The position numbers were made by a program, and so were the translations under genes. Below are positions 1 to 12,249 of a stretch of DNA of 64,000 bases, piece after piece (position 1 is the stretch's first letter; every line of letters starts with the position of its first letter). A model generated the notes under the pieces. The model was not told the origin of the DNA. It saw only the letters and a program-made list of their open reading frames with translations, and ran no database searches. The stretch covers positions 92,189,001 to 92,253,000 of the forward strand of contig CM059587.1 of NCBI GenBank assembly GCA_030407085.1. Direction: 5' to 3'. The stretch is from Trichopria drosophilae (Eukaryota > Arthropoda > Insecta > Hymenoptera > Diapriidae).

Positions 1-178
1 GAAATATTGAAGGAGCGCTAAATCTTTACATCGATAAGGTTAATTCTTAATTAAAATATACAAATACTATTAGCATGTCCTTAAGTGAAGTGATTTTAAT
101 TAATAAAACTGATTTATTAGACTAAAATAGGTGTACTAAATATTTTTGTAAGATAGGCTAACCAGAAATATATTATTG

Positions 179-390
179 CACTGAAAAAATTAATTATTTA
201 CTTGAATAGTCGCAACAAAATATTTACTTAAAATAAGGAAATATTTTCTTAATTCAAATAAATATTTACTTGCTGGATAGAATCAAATTAATATTTAGTT
301 GAATTAACAAACTATTTTTCTATTATAAATATTTTGTTGCGACTATTCAAGTAAATATTTACTTGAAATTTCGACATGTTTTTTTCAGTG
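179..390. mobile_element. Short non-autonomous inverted-repeat element (MITE)
   Basis: The outer ends are inverted copies of CACTGAAAAAA. Inside them lie perfect 32-bp arms at 196-227 and 326-357, containing AGTCGCAACAAAATATT and its complement. The right arm carries an extra short CAAGTAAATATTTACTTG palindrome that the left arm lacks. No coding capacity is present. I see no clear target-site duplication, so the superfamily is unassigned. The CACTGAAAAA or CAGAGAAAA style of terminus recurs at 9546 and 55270, which suggests related families. Confidence 0.85.
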
Positions 391-3300
391 TGGAATTACC
401 AGAAAAATTGTAACCGGAGTTTGCACTTATTACAATTAGAATATTATTAATGGCTTATTTATTAGTATTTTCCGGTTAAAATAGCCAGATTTTTTATTCT
501 TTGAATTATACATTCAACTCTAGAATAATTTGTTTGGGTATATGAAACATTGAATTATTATTACTTATTTCTGAACCAGTTAGATATGTCATCATTAAAA
601 CTAACTTAATATGTAATAGAAAGTAAAGTTTTAGTAACTTTAAATAATACTAAGTTATTAATTATCTATAGATGCACTGAGAATATTTGTATAGTATAAT
701 AAAAAAATAAGATGTTTCGTTAAACAGAATCGTAAAAAATAACAAACTGCTTATTGTAACATAATTTATTAAAAACATTCTGAAAAAATATTAAAAAAAC
801 ACTACAAAGCCTCTAGAGTTAAATATTAAATTTACTACATTAATTAGTTTATTTTAAAATGAAAAATAAAATAACAAAATCTATTATCGAGAAAAAAATC
901 GACAATATTGAATATCAATTTAATTAAATTGTTTCTTACATTAATATTCTTGTCATCGTATAAATAGTTCCATGACTGTCTCCTCTTTTGGTGGATAATG
1001 AGTTGAAAATAGCTCAAATTGAAATGTCCTGTAGCACTTATTTTGCTCTTAAATAAAAAGCTGAACTCTTGCAAATATAAATAGGGACAAGCATTGCAAT
1101 TTAATAAAAAAAAAATTTCCTTCTTAAAAAATATATCTTTATTTTAATTGCGAAACAAAAATAGTAACTTTCGAAATATTAGAGTTTTTCTGTTACTAAA
1201 ACGTCACTGTCACAAGTCACTGAGATGAAGTTTTTATCGTTTAATTATTTTGAAAATCGTTCTTTTCTCTGCATGATGTCAAATTCTTTTTAGGAACTCG
1301 TCGTAGCTTACAAACACCTAATAATTTAAAAATCCACCGGATTTAAGATGTAACTTAAAATAAGCACGAGGCATTTCGAAAAGCGAAGGGCACGTGAGCA
1401 CGTACATGCGTTAAAAGCTGGGTTGGCTTAACGCTGATGGTGCAAGACGGAAGTTAATCTGACCTACATATATACAGAATGCAGTAACTACCAAGATTCG
1501 AAAATCTATTAATAATACAAAAATGTTTCTTTTTTTGAACCATAATAACGGCAACAATAATAAACAGAATAAAACACGTGAAACTAAAACACAAGATCGT
1601 TTAGGAGATTCCTAGGCGACTTCTTCTGTAGCATTTTGAATTCTCCATCAAAAAAACGTTTCATTTTGATGATAACTCGAGAAATAATTCTAGTGTTAAA
1701 CTGACATTTTGTTTATGTTTTTATCTGTGAAGCATTGAAAATAATTTGATTACATATTTAAATTGTTTTTATTATGTCCCAGAAGCGTAAACTGATTAAT
1801 ACACAATATTTCATTGTACAATTTCAGTATAATATGAATTTAAAATTAAATGGGACGCTATAGTAGTAAAATAAAGAATAATTTTAAACAAAAGAAGGGA
1901 CAAAAAAATGAGATTTTTTAAATTTTGATAAAAATTAAATTAAATTTTCGGCCAGGAATTATGGCCCACCTCAAAAAAATGAAAAAATGTTATATTTGAT
2001 TATATTTTTCATTATCTAAGACATAAAGTATCACAATTTTTTGAAAACCACAAAAAAAGGAATTAAAGAAGGAGATTTTTAGTTTCACCATCGTATTGGT
2101 TTCATTTTTCTATGGATCTAATAACATTAACCGAGATGATATTTTCATTGCGTCTTGGAAAAATAAAAATAATCATGAAAATTTGCAGTTCACAAAACAA
2201 AATAAAAATATTTTATTTTACAGTGATTTTACGACAGTTTTTTTTACACATAAACATTAGGACTACATTTTGGGAAAAAATTATAACTAAAAAATCGTTT
2301 ACTATGAATTAAATGTTATATATATTAAATAATTTTGTATTTTTGACAAAAATTGAACTTCGTGACACGTTAAGTTCGTGAACAAAAAAATTGGTATTTT
2401 CAATTATCACCGTAGATTTTGTGTTTTTACCGCGCCGTTTTTTTTAATTGATTACAGGAGGAAAATATAAAGTTAATTACTTCACCATAAATTTGCCTTT
2501 TCAGTACATTTCGTACTGATATTTTACCAATATTCTATTTTGAACAAAATAATGTGATTTTATTTAAATCATTCGCGACTCCGAAAATTCAGGTAATAAA
2601 ATTGTTTAAGGAGCAAAAAGTTTCATTTTTTAATTGGACATCGATTGATATTTTTAGATATAAATTTTGTGCATCCAATTTTGCCAACATTTGTTGGGTA
2701 ACCAGTGTTCACGAATAATTAGAAATCAATTTTTATTATTCAGTATTCATATATAAATATTTTCTGAAATTATTAGTTCAGATGCTAAATTTATGTCTAT
2801 TAATAACCCCAGTACAAAAGTGTAATTAAGTCGACAAATGAGTGAAAAAATATACTGAAAATTTGAACAAATTTCATTTTTAATATATTATTAAAACAAT
2901 GACACTTTTTGTCTTTAGAAATTCTGTATATCAAGTGATTTTTAGGTAATTAGTAATGACTAACTTTTAGGCCTGTAAGTGAATAAAAAAATCAAGAATT
3001 CGCAAAAAAAATCGTAGACAAAATCCTTGTTTAAAAATGGAAACGAAATGCAATGAAAAAACAATAATACGTCAATAATGACATTACTAAGTAGAAAATA
3101 GTTCGAAGACATGAATGTTCGCAAATTAAACCAATGCGACTAAGGCACTGAAAGTCTCTTCCTTTTTATTTTTCCTGCATGTTAACTTGGTCATAAGATA
3201 TCAAGACGGCCAAAAACAGAGATTATTTTTCATCGGAATTGACTAATTACACAGAAAATGGCTTCTCTAATACTTAGCAGCAGTTTATTCGGCTAATTTG

Positions 3301-3880
3301 AAAATTAAACGTTATTTATAGCATTAAGAGTATACGATTTAATAGTATTAGTAAACGTAACATTCTTAGTAGACTTTTACAAAAGGGTTAAGGGCGTACG
3401 AGTGCGAATTTATAAGAAAGAACTTAATTAGTAACAACATAAATAATAAATATGTACATTAATAAAAAATTGAAGTGTAAAATATCAATAAAATCACAGA
3501 AAATACGTTTTTTAATCAAGTGATTCGCTAAAGGGTCCTTATGTAAGTATTTTGTTTACTTTCATAATTAAATGAATAGAAATATAAATCGGTTTGTATA
3601 ATTTTAAAATGGTTAATTAAACAATTTAAAGTTAATGCTAAATAAATCAAGTAGCTCTATTCATTAGTTGTGTCAGTATTTATTTGCGAGCGACGATATC
3701 TGATAAATAAATAAGACATCACTACGTTTCGATTAATAAACTGCAAGGTATTATTAATTATTTATAATACAACTTTAATCAAATAACAGGATAATAAATA
3801 AAAACATTTATTTACCTTCGATAAGATTTTGTTATCTTCGCAGTAATTTAGTATGAATTATTTTTTTATTAATACAAAAC
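391..3880. other. AT-rich non-coding stretch, no feature recognised
   Basis: The stretch is strongly AT-rich with many poly-A and poly-T runs. Open frames do not exceed 76 codons and resemble no known protein. A slightly GC-richer patch around 1290-1490 has a few CpGs but no recognisable gene. I see no tRNA, tandem array or long inverted repeat here. Confidence 0.6.
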
Positions 3881-3888
3881 GATAACAC

Positions 3889-4450
3889 AGGCCAACAAAA
3901 TTTACATCCTCAATCCTTTTCTTTCGCTCCCCTAAATATAAATCTAATTACATAAAAAGTTGAGATTCTGGAAGTTCAACAATTTTTTACCATTTTTGAT
4001 AAGTTTTTATGGCGGAACAAAATTTTTGTTCACATTTTGCAAAAACCAGATTAGTGCTAATCAGCAGCTTTAAAATGCTTCTTAGTAATTCTGATATGAA
4101 TTTTTTTCATAGAGTTTTCGAAGTTTTTGTCAAAGCCCAATTATGATTGTCATATATGTAATAAATGGGTAATTATATGAAAATAATTAACAAAACGAGA
4201 CCGACGGTCTTGCGCAGTATTGGTCTCCCACGTCAAGATTTTGAGATGTCCTAACCCGAGGGCGCAATAAAAACGTTTTTGCCCAATTTCAGCAAGTGTT
4301 TGTGGCGAAACAAAATTGTAGTTCGCAATTTAGCAAAAACAAGATTAACATGCATTTATCAGACACCTTACTATACTTTTTCGAAGGTTTTAGTCTTGTA
4401 TTTTAATTTTATTATACCAATTATAATCTTCCATTCCAGACTTTTTATAA
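3889..4450 (+). repeat. Dispersed repeat, one-armed copy of the GGCCAACAAAATTT family
   Basis: It begins with AGGCCAACAAAATTTACATC. Blocks follow that reappear in the two-armed copy at 59.1-60.0 kb: a GTTTTTATGGCGGAACAAA-type block, CAGCTTTAAAATG, TCGAAGTTTTTGTCA, CAATTATGATTNTCATA, GTAATTA-ATGAAAATAA, and GATTTTGAGATNTCCTAACC. The order and orientation match the left half of that copy, and the inverted right arm is missing. It is therefore probably a truncated element. No coding capacity is seen, and the short open frame inside it is incidental. Confidence 0.7.
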
Positions 4451-5231
4451 TGGAAAGTTAAAAAAATAATAGTAATATTGTAGCAACAGTTTCTAATTAA
4501 ATTTTTTAAATGTCTTTCAAATTCATGAAAACTAGAAAAGAAGGACATTAAGCGTTCTGAGGCCACATCTCTCCTTCAAACGGGCTATAAAACATAACAA
4601 TTCGAACACAAAAAGCACGCGTCACGTCGAAAGCTCTTACGCTAGACTTATTGATTAACTAAACTCCACTTAATTCAGCAATAAGAAATCCATTGGAATG
4701 ATTACTCGGTAGCACAAAGCGCCGCTGGATTTCCGTCGCTCCACTTTTGCCCCTATCTCCCTTTAATCGGGGAAACCATAAATTATATCAGGCAGAAATA
4801 TACGCTGATACGCATGCCGGAGCCTCCATGAGGTCGCTCGAACATCCCAAGGACACGTCGAAAATGCGTTTTATGAAGGGGAAATATAACCGATGTCGAG
4901 TATAAACACCATTGAATACGAGGGTTTCACCCCAGGAAAAGTGTGCACCATTGTTGGAAATTATACAAATATTCGCGACAACAGGGAGACTAATGATCGC
5001 ACGCAAACTTCCAGTAATGTCGGTACCGCAAGTCTTCAGAAATTCCGGGTGCTCTAACAAGTTCCTCGATTGTTCCAACTCGCGATCCACATCACGCGAA
5101 TGCAAAGTGATTAGCATGCAATTATAGTTTTTATGATTCCGTATATTAAGTGCGATTCTATGCTCTATGAGATCGTATGATCATAGCAAATAAGCATTGA
5201 CTCTAACATATTGTTTACTAAAAGTTAGTAA

Positions 5232-5279
5232 GACCTCGATTGTTCGACAATGCTGGACCTCGATTGTACGACAATGCCG
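5232..5279 (+). repeat. Two-copy 24-bp tandem repeat
   Basis: Two adjacent 24-bp units start with GACCTCGATTGT, continue with CGACAATG, and differ at only a few positions. A decayed third partial copy follows (AACCTCACAAGTTCG). A looser TTCCTCGATTGTTCC lies upstream near 5062. Confidence 0.8.
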
Positions 5280-5473
5280 AACCTCACAAGTTCGATAGTA
5301 GGCGGAGACTTCTTTCCTCCCATGTATCCACCGCTCCGTGCGCACATGCTCAAGCAAAGGAGCCAATCATATTAGTCTCAAGTCATAGTGGGCGTGGTTA
5401 AAGCAATGTCGAAATAGCGAGGTCAGGAGAGTCTGGAACGAAGCTTATCGAATAATGCAGGTTGTAGTAACTG

Positions 5474-5485
5474 TAGATGGCGCTA
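5474..5485. promoter_or_regulatory. CTCF-like insulator motif
   Basis: TAGATGGCGCTA resembles the arthropod CTCF core (AGRTGGCGC). Comparable cores occur in a palindrome at 11604-11621 and at 55884-55898. A single short motif match is weak evidence of binding. Confidence 0.3.
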
Positions 5486-5489
5486 TTAT

Positions 5490-7440
5490 TAAGCAAAGAT
5501 ATTTTCCATAAAAATGACAATAATATAAAATAAAATACGCCCGTGTTACGATCAAATTCCATCGTCATAATGGGTTTAAAATTCGAGTTTATGATTCAAC
5601 AAGTCAGGGCGTAAAATCGGATTTTACAACTTCGTATGAAGAAATTAGTACATTTTTTATCAAGGACAATCAAATTCGGTAACGTCATTTCATCGCATTT
5701 GATACATACGATAGTTTTTAATACGATTGACATGGGCCTCGATAATTCGTGCTGAAGGTTTTGCCTTAGGGCGCGAAATCGTACGTTGCGCCCGGAGTGT
5801 TATAGTCACGTTCGTTACAAGGGTGTAACGTGGAAATCATAATATAAATTGTAATATTGTAATGTGAATTAAGATATGCTTTTATATTTCAATCAATTTT
5901 TTATTTTAGTACTTGTCTTTTTTATTTACCTTTTACAAAACACGAAAAACATCGAAATGTAAAGTGTTAATTATCGACGTTTGCAGCATTTTTATTATTT
6001 CACAAGCAACTTTTTTCAGTTTAAAAATATTTGGAATTTTTCCCTTCTCACATGTAGGAATATATTATTTACATCCGAGAAGGAAAACTTACAGAGAAGA
6101 CGACGTTTAACATGCACGATCTTTTTATCACCGTCGTCGCTCAGGTAAGAAGTTTTTCAACCTCGAATTATTTATGAACACTGTATTTATCAGCGTACCA
6201 AGAGCTTATATGATTTAAAACACCAAAAATGTAGTTCAAACTCCAGAAGTTTTTTCCTTTGAATATTTGAAGTACAATAGAAATTGAACACAAATCGTGT
6301 AGATTGATATTCCTGCGATTCTTCTGAAGGATTAATCTTTTGAAAATAACGTTTCTATTTTAGTCATTGCATTTTTGTTTTATTTCACAAAAATAGAAGA
6401 AGGATGCTATTCAGTTTCTTATAGTATCATATTAATTTGTTGGTTGTTAATTAATTTTTGTTAAACCTACTTCACTATATTCAGAACTTTCAGGGATGAA
6501 TTCAAACTCTCTGAAAATAGGTTAATTACTTTAAATTAGTCGAAATAAAAATCTGAATAGAAATTCCTTCAATCCTTTCAAGCTATCCTTTCTTTGCGAA
6601 AGATCTACTTTCGTAATTCCAGAAGCCATTAGAAGCACTTGCGTTTTTCCTAAATTATACACTCTATATCAGTTTTCACGTAAAAGCCTGCCACTTCTTT
6701 GATTCCATTGTGATGCTTGTCACCTGGTCATTATAAAGTTCTAAAGTAATTTACTTCATTCCAGCCCATGGCCTTATTAATATTTGTCAGCAGAAAGTTT
6801 TTCCAAAATAATGGATTTGTACTTTGCTGAATGTTTTTCATTTACATTTGCCTTTGTTAATCTTAATCTAATACAATTATGGTAATCGTAATTTATAACG
6901 AAAAACGAAATTTGTATATCTGTACCTCTAAACTCATGAAATATATGATGAAAGTTACTTGGTTCTATCATACATAAAAGTTCACACCTGGTTTCTAAAC
7001 ATTTTTTTATAACATGTACACAATATAACCAAAGATATTTACACCTGACAAATTATCTGTTTTACAGTAGTACAAATATAAGTGTTGTTTACTAATCACT
7101 ACTTACAATATGAAAAGAATAGTAAGTCCTCCAGTAACACTAATAGACAATTACGTGGTCAGGATCGATATCGACTTTAATAAGTAACCAAATAAAGCTC
7201 ACATGTTTCCAGAAGTAAATTCGTTTGTAAGGTCTCGCCAACATCAATTTTTTGCCGTCACTAACATTGTACGAATCTATTTTAATCTTAATTTTATGTC
7301 CATGAAGTACTAAGTGAAAGATTCTACGGTACTTTGTTTCTTACTTTGATTTTTGCTTTGTCTAATTTCATCGTATCAGTCACAATTGGAATATTGAATT
7401 GTTTAAGTTATATGAATCCTTGGACACATTAAGCCAATCT
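5490..7440. other. AT-rich non-coding stretch, no feature recognised
   Basis: There is ordinary AT-rich sequence with scattered CpG near 5540-5830. Small open frames of 65 codons or fewer are present. I see no repeat array, RNA gene or recognisable protein. Confidence 0.55.
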
Positions 7441-8130
7441 GATCTTTATATTTAATCACAGAAAAATGGATGACTCCAGTAGTCAAATGCCAAGAATGAA
7501 ACATTGTGTTTTCGAAAAGAACTTCGAACTTCATATTCTTGATACACCAGTGACAAGATGGATTTTAGTCACCAGGGCTAAGCCGGGAAAGAATCGGTCT
7601 TCCATCTGAAGGTTTAACTAAAGCAGATTAAGTGGTTACATCCTTATTACATAACCATATTGAAAATCCTCTTAATGACTAGGGAATTTTACCCCGTGAC
7701 CTTTATCAGAACTTGGGTTATAAAAAATTCGCATTGCAGGAAAAGCCAATTAGAGAATGCGCCAAAGCTCGGTCGATGTTAATACTTCGAATTCCCAAAG
7801 CTCTGCGTAATCACGCTATATTGTTCGCTTTTTCAAACCAAATCGAGTTTTTGCGGATTTCCGCTAGCAGTCTGAGGTTCCTACATTTTTTTTACTATTT
7901 TTACTTAAACACCTCCGAAACGAACAATTATACCGAATGTCGTTACGACGGAGTGTCAGACTTATACACGAAAAAAGAAACAGAAGATCAACTTTTTAAC
8001 AGCCGTGATAGATGGAGCTATGGCGGTAGCCCAAAATATTTCTTAGGTGGTAAGTTTTTCTTTTATTATGAATACGAGAACCGTGCTAATGCGATCGCTT
8101 TGCTAGACGGCCCATTTGTCTAAGTTAAGA
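7440..8130. other. GC-elevated unique island with a 136-codon open frame
   Basis: The sequence is of higher complexity than its surroundings. A 136-codon frame on the plus strand runs 7713-8123 but matches no domain I recognise. It includes low-complexity aromatic stretches, and no Kozak-like context or signal peptide is evident. A donor-like GGTGGTAAGT sits inside the frame at about 8047, so a short exon cannot be excluded. I treat it as unique non-coding sequence with a chance frame. Confidence 0.3.
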
Positions 8131-8289
8131 GGAGGGATCACCTAATTCTGACTTACTCGTGGATGATTTCCTTTACTTTAATGGAATAGGTTGTGCAAGA
8201 TTTTTTAGGTGATCTAGAAAAGTATTTTGAATTTCAAAGATTTTATCAATTTTTGTATTCTCTATAAATTCCTTGGAGTAAGCTATATT

Positions 8290-8485
8290 ATTTCACTCTT
8301 CTAGGAGTGAATTTTTTTAATTTCGTTCTTGATGGAATGTCACTCTTCATAGAGTGTAATGTTCACTCTTAATAAAAGAGTGGCTCAATGTGTTGTCGTA
8401 ATTTTGTATTACTTAAAGTCCAATTGGTAATCATTCCTTTTTAGTGAGAGTTGGCTCTTAATGGAGTGAGAATTCACTCTTTTCT
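8290..8485. repeat. Cluster of small ACTCTT/AAGAGTG hairpins
   Basis: At least four short inverted repeats occur in under 200 bp: TTCACTC with GAGTGAA (8292-8311), CACTCT with AGAGTG (8341-8356), CACTCTT with AAGAGTG (from about 8372), and a CTCTTAATGGAGTGAGAATT block followed by CACTCTT (8453-8480). Comparable hairpins occur at 18.49-18.6 kb and 56.34-56.5 kb, so this is a dispersed family. No function can be assigned. Confidence 0.7.
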
Positions 8486-9007
8486 TATAGTAGTTTGATT
8501 TATAAAAGTTTTGTTGTGATATGCTCAAGAATTTCGTCTGTTTTTTTCGTATCATAACATAAAATTGGGAAATTAACGTCGCTGCAGTTTCAAAACAAAG
8601 ATGTTTAAATATAATTGTCGTAATAAATTGAAAAAAAATGGTTAAAACACCTCGGTTGAGTCCAGATAGAAGTGATTAAAAAAATAACTTCTCGTTAACG
8701 ACAGAAGTAATTGGCGATAACTTCAATAATAGTGGTCGACCATGTATCAAGAATTTGTGACTGATTTATAAATAATTGATGGATTGTTACGATTAAAAAG
8801 ACAAAGAAAATTAAACACTTTAATAAAAAATTATTAAATATTTTAATAATCGTTAATTAAGTAAAAGTTATTGCCAAAGTAAGTAGAAAATACTCGGAAA
8901 AAAGGCCTTTCATCAATATATACAAGTAAATAAAAGTTTTCGAAAAATTTTACATTTTTATTGTATAATAATGAACTACTAATGTTATACACCTGCAATT
9001 AAACTTA

Positions 9008-9320
9008 CATGGTCGTTAAATTGAAAAAAAATGTTCAAAACATCGTAAAGTTCCAAATGGACAAAAGTAAACAGAACGTAATCTGTCACAAAAATAGGTA
9101 CAGTGATTAAAACTAATCCAAATGTTCCACACAAATTGTAAGCAAATGAGGATGGGATAATTTTATGTAAAAGAAATGAAATATGGTTATTAAGATGCCA
9201 AAACATCGTAAAGTTTCAAATTAACATATAGATAATGTAAACAGAAATAAATCTGTCACAATAGTATTTACAGTGAATAAAACTAATCCAAAGGTTTCAA
9301 CAAAATAAAAATTGATTAGA
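9008..9320 (+). repeat. Direct duplication, period about 163 bp
   Basis: Two neighbouring copies share ordered blocks: ATGGTNGTTAA, AAACATCGTAAAGTT, GTAAACAGAA, AATCTGTCACAA, TACAGTGA and AAAACTAATCCAAA. CATCGTAAAG lies at 9041 and again at 9204. The copies have diverged, so this is an old tandem duplication. A weaker third trace may lie near 8625. Confidence 0.8.
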
Positions 9321-9545
9321 GTGCAATAAAAATCTTACATTAATGAACGTTAAAATAGAATGTTAACAAGTAAGAAATAAAAAGTCTTGTGCATTTCTAG
9401 GATTAAATATTTTGTATTAAAGAGTCTATTAATCCTAAAAGTAAGTAATTCTATCAAATTACTATTCAGGACTGATTCAGTTCTTTCTTAACTATTCAAA
9501 TTTATTTTATATGATTACAGTCTTCAATGAATTGCTGTGTCTACA

Positions 9546-9671
9546 CAGAGAAAAAAGTAGTTAATCGAACCACTTTATAAAAGTAAAACAAGCCACTACA
9601 AAAAAATGATTAAATGAACTATTTGTGTAGTAAACAAGACAATAATATTGTTCCGTTTACTATTTTCTGAT
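9546..9671. mobile_element. Small MITE-like element with CAGAGAAAA/TTTTCTG ends
   Basis: The left end CAGAGAAAAAAGTAGTTAA is mirrored at the right end by TTTACTATTTTCTG. The terminus and adjoining AGTAGTT motif resemble the longer element at 55.27-55.49 kb. It is non-coding, and I could not define a target-site duplication. Confidence 0.55.
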
Positions 9672-9863
9672 CGTTAAACATTCAATAGAGTACACAACCT
9701 CAAATCTACCACAATTTTGAACTTTAAACACTTTTAATATTTGTGAATGGTAAAATAGATATAATTTAGAGTTACTGACTTCGGGGGTACAAATATTGGA
9801 AAAAAACTAAAATATTCCGTCATTCGTTCAACATAAGGCATACTTATTAATTATTACTTACTT

Positions 9864-10024
9864 CCCAACCGGCACGAAATCCAGAATGTTGCAGAAACGT
9901 TATTAAAACGTTTAAAAACGTTCTGTAAATGTTGCAGACATTTAACGCTTTAAAAACGTTTCTGAAACGTTCTGGAACGTTTTAAAAACGCTTCTGAAAC
10001 ATTCTGGATTTCGTGCCGGTTGGG
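9864..10024. mobile_element. 161-bp MITE with perfect 27-bp terminal inverted repeats
   Basis: The terminal repeats at 9864-9890 and 9998-10024 are perfectly complementary; they begin CCCAACCGGCACGAAATCC. The interior is a run of AACGTT-containing units (AAAACGTT, GAAACGTTCT, TTTAAAAACG), itself strongly self-complementary. The whole element can fold into one long hairpin. The perfect arms suggest a recent insertion. There is no coding capacity. Confidence 0.92.
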
Positions 10025-10454
10025 TTGCTAAGTATGATAAACGTAACTACCATTGTTTTGATTCAAAATATATTACAATTTCAATCTAAACACGACACAA
10101 TAAGAAGCAGAATATCATTCAAAATCTGCTACTTAAAAATCCTATGCTGATGTTCGATCTATAAGTTAAATGATTTCTTTGGAATATTCAAAGAAGGAAC
10201 CTTCATGGGAACTAATAATTAAATATGCAATTACAACTCAAATCATCGAAAGAAATATATATAATTCTACTACAGACATTTTAAAAACCGTGATATTAAT
10301 AACAACTATGAATGGAAGCAGACAAAACAACTACGATTTAAGATAATTCTTAGCTCCGCAAAAATATCATCCCATAAAAATTAAAAGCTCAATCATGTAT
10401 TGTGGCAATGTGATCTTTTCTCCCCTAAATATTGAAATGCTAATTAATAAATCA

Positions 10455-10800
10455 ATAATATATACAGCCCAGTCTAGCGGGCGTAAAAATCGCGTTCGCT
10501 CCCTAGGTAGCAAATAGTATATTGTATATCTAGAGCACAAAGGATATTTTGTCTGTAATAAACTGGGCTTTTATAATGCCGGTGAAGTACGAGACAGGTG
10601 CATAATCGCGAAAAACAAGAAGCGAGCGCAAAAAAGTGATATAATAAGCGTCCGCCGCACCCATAGAAGACACAAGCGCTGTCGCACACTTTTCCAGCGT
10701 GCAAACGCGCGGTTTTTATGCAGGTGTGACAAACAAAATGTTTTTAACACTCTACTAGTAAAATACTATTTTGCTACCTACTTGCACAATGTACTATTGT
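10455..10800. repeat. Dispersed GGGAGCAAAATAG-family repeat and CpG-rich core
   Basis: Near 10500-10520 is GCTCCCTAGGTAGCAAATAG. Near 10750-10795, read on the minus strand, is GTACATTGTGCAAGTAGG followed by AGCAAAATAG. The same ordered motifs recur at 38.97-39.09 and 40.06-40.24 kb. AGCCCAGT near 10466 and ACTGGGCT near 10560 form a short inverted pair. The middle (10560-10720) is unusually CpG-rich for the area. It may be a decayed non-autonomous element. Confidence 0.6.
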
Positions 10801-11028
10801 AGACTAAAAATCAACTCGAAAAATGGACCAAACCGGAAAACATTTAACCTCCCTCTTCAATAGCAAATGCAAAATAAAAATAAAATTCTGAGAATGTCAT
10901 TGTTTTCAACCCACCAAAAAATTGAAAATGTCACTGCAATTGTGAAAATGTGACATTATAAGACAACTCCAGTATCGACACGTTTCGAAAATTATACTCG
11001 ATATTTTCTCGCATTAAATTTTAGAGTT

Positions 11029-11137
11029 CCAACCCTAACAGCACCGAACCTTATGACAAGGTTAATTAAGGTTGCAGTAAGATTATCAACCTTTAGTCAA
11101 GTTTATTTAACCTTACTGCAAGGTTTGGTGTTGTTGG
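11029..11137. mobile_element. 109-bp hairpin element (MITE-like)
   Basis: The left end CCAACCCTAACAGCACCGAA and the right end TTTGGTGTTGTTGG are imperfect inverted repeats. AAGGTTAATTAAGGTTGCAG near the left is echoed by TTTAACCTTACTGCAAGG near the right. Repeated AAGGTTNA units run through the element. It is non-coding. Confidence 0.75.
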
Positions 11138-11353
11138 AGAATTGATATCTCTCAATGTTTCTGTTAGATCCATTCTTGAAATCTTTTCGCTTATCAAAGG
11201 CAAACAAAAAGTAAAATTTTGTCTGTCCGGTGAAATTCACAACATTGATCAGTAGAATTTGCCTAATCACAAAAGTTGTTACTTCTTTCACTTTTTACCA
11301 CTAAATAGTAATCTGAAAGTCTGCTCGAAATTTTCAACACATTTATTGAAAGG

Positions 11354-11465
11354 ACGATATAAAAACAAAGTGTCTCATTTGAAGAGAATGTGTCGCATTT
11401 CAAGACTCTTTATTTTCTCATTTCCTTGAAATGGGACACTTTGTGACATTTTGTTTTTATAGTGT
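11354..11465. mobile_element. 112-bp hairpin element (MITE-like)
   Basis: Inverted arms carry ATAAAAACAAA on the left and TTTGTTTTTAT on the right, followed inward by GTGTCTCATTT and AAATGGGACAC. The right arm contains a few extra bases. No coding capacity is seen and no target duplication is evident. Confidence 0.75.
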
Positions 11466-11603
11466 AATCCGAAATGGTCATTGTCCCTAAATGGTGCTTC
11501 TCCAATATGATAATGTAAAAGAAATAATTAAATTTCTCAGATCCGTGACAAATTATGATATCATTTTATAAAAACATATTCTAGATATGTAAAATAGTTC
11601 ATC

Positions 11604-11621
11604 GAGCGCCAGGTGGCGCTC
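11604..11621. promoter_or_regulatory. Palindrome GAGCGCCAGGTGGCGCTC, CTCF-like
   Basis: The 8-bp arms are perfect (GAGCGCCA and TGGCGCTC) around GG. The right half contains AGGTGGCGC, close to the arthropod CTCF core. It stands out against very AT-rich flanks. Binding is inference. Confidence 0.35.
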
Positions 11622-11870
11622 AAATCAAAAAACGATATTGCTTATAGTTTGCTATTGCTACCTTCTAGAATATGGGCATTTCATGCCTAGGAAATAGACA
11701 TTAGATAATACGAATCGTGATGCCCCTCACTCTCTTTTCCTGAAAATTTTGGAAAACATTTTACCCACCAGTTCAGTATTTGAATTAAATGACGGTTAAC
11801 TTCACTTGCGGATTCGTGCATCATCAGGAAGAAACTGAAAAAGTCCCTTATCAAATTTTTCCAAAGTAAA

Positions 11871-12003
11871 TTGCACAAACAGCACAAGCCCATCCCAGGA
11901 TGTCCTCAGGAGCCCCTGAGGAGCTGACGAGGACGAAATGCAGACTTTTGGACGTCCTCGGGAGCTCCCCAGGACATACCGAGACGGATTGTGCTGTTTG
12001 CGT
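11871..12003. mobile_element. GC-rich 133-bp inverted-repeat element
   Basis: The left end contains CACAAACAGCACAA and the right end TTGTGCTGTTTGCGTG. Farther in, GATGTCCTCAGGAGC is mirrored by GCTCCCCAGGACATACC. The centre carries CCTCAGGAGCCCCTGAGG, itself a hairpin. GC content is far above the flanks. Open frames here run on both strands because the element is stop-poor, so I do not call them genes. Confidence 0.8.
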
Positions 12004-12249
12004 GAAAAATGGAACAATTCTCACACTGTTGAATGGAAATTTTGGCAAAAATTTAGCAGTATGCAACACTGTAAGCTTCAGCAGACATCATCCTTAGGCA
12101 TTACCGTCGTAGTCAAGATTGTCACCACAGTTATCACCCACATCACACATCATTAACAATTCGAAATCATTAGGTATCATCATAATTCGACGTCACAAAA
12201 GGAACAAAAGCTTGGGCATTCTTCATCGCTTTTTTTTATTATTTTTTTC

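Larger units (their letters stand above)
4600..5490. other. GC-elevated unique island, candidate regulatory sequence
   Basis: Compared with its flanks this block is complex, non-repetitive and rich in CpG (for example CACGTCGAAAG, GCGCCGCTGG, ATTCGCGACAAC). Two opposite-strand frames of 109 and 71 codons overlap here, which argues for stop-poor composition and against one coding exon. A 24-bp unit beginning GACCTCGATTGT is repeated in tandem at 5232-5279. An insulator-like TAGATGGCGCTA lies at 5474-5485. A conserved non-coding element is my inference only. Confidence 0.3.

Noticed and set aside
7713..8123. 136-codon plus-strand open frame with an internal donor-like GGTAAGT
   Set aside because: No family resemblance and no acceptor or second exon could be paired with it; kept only as a unique island.
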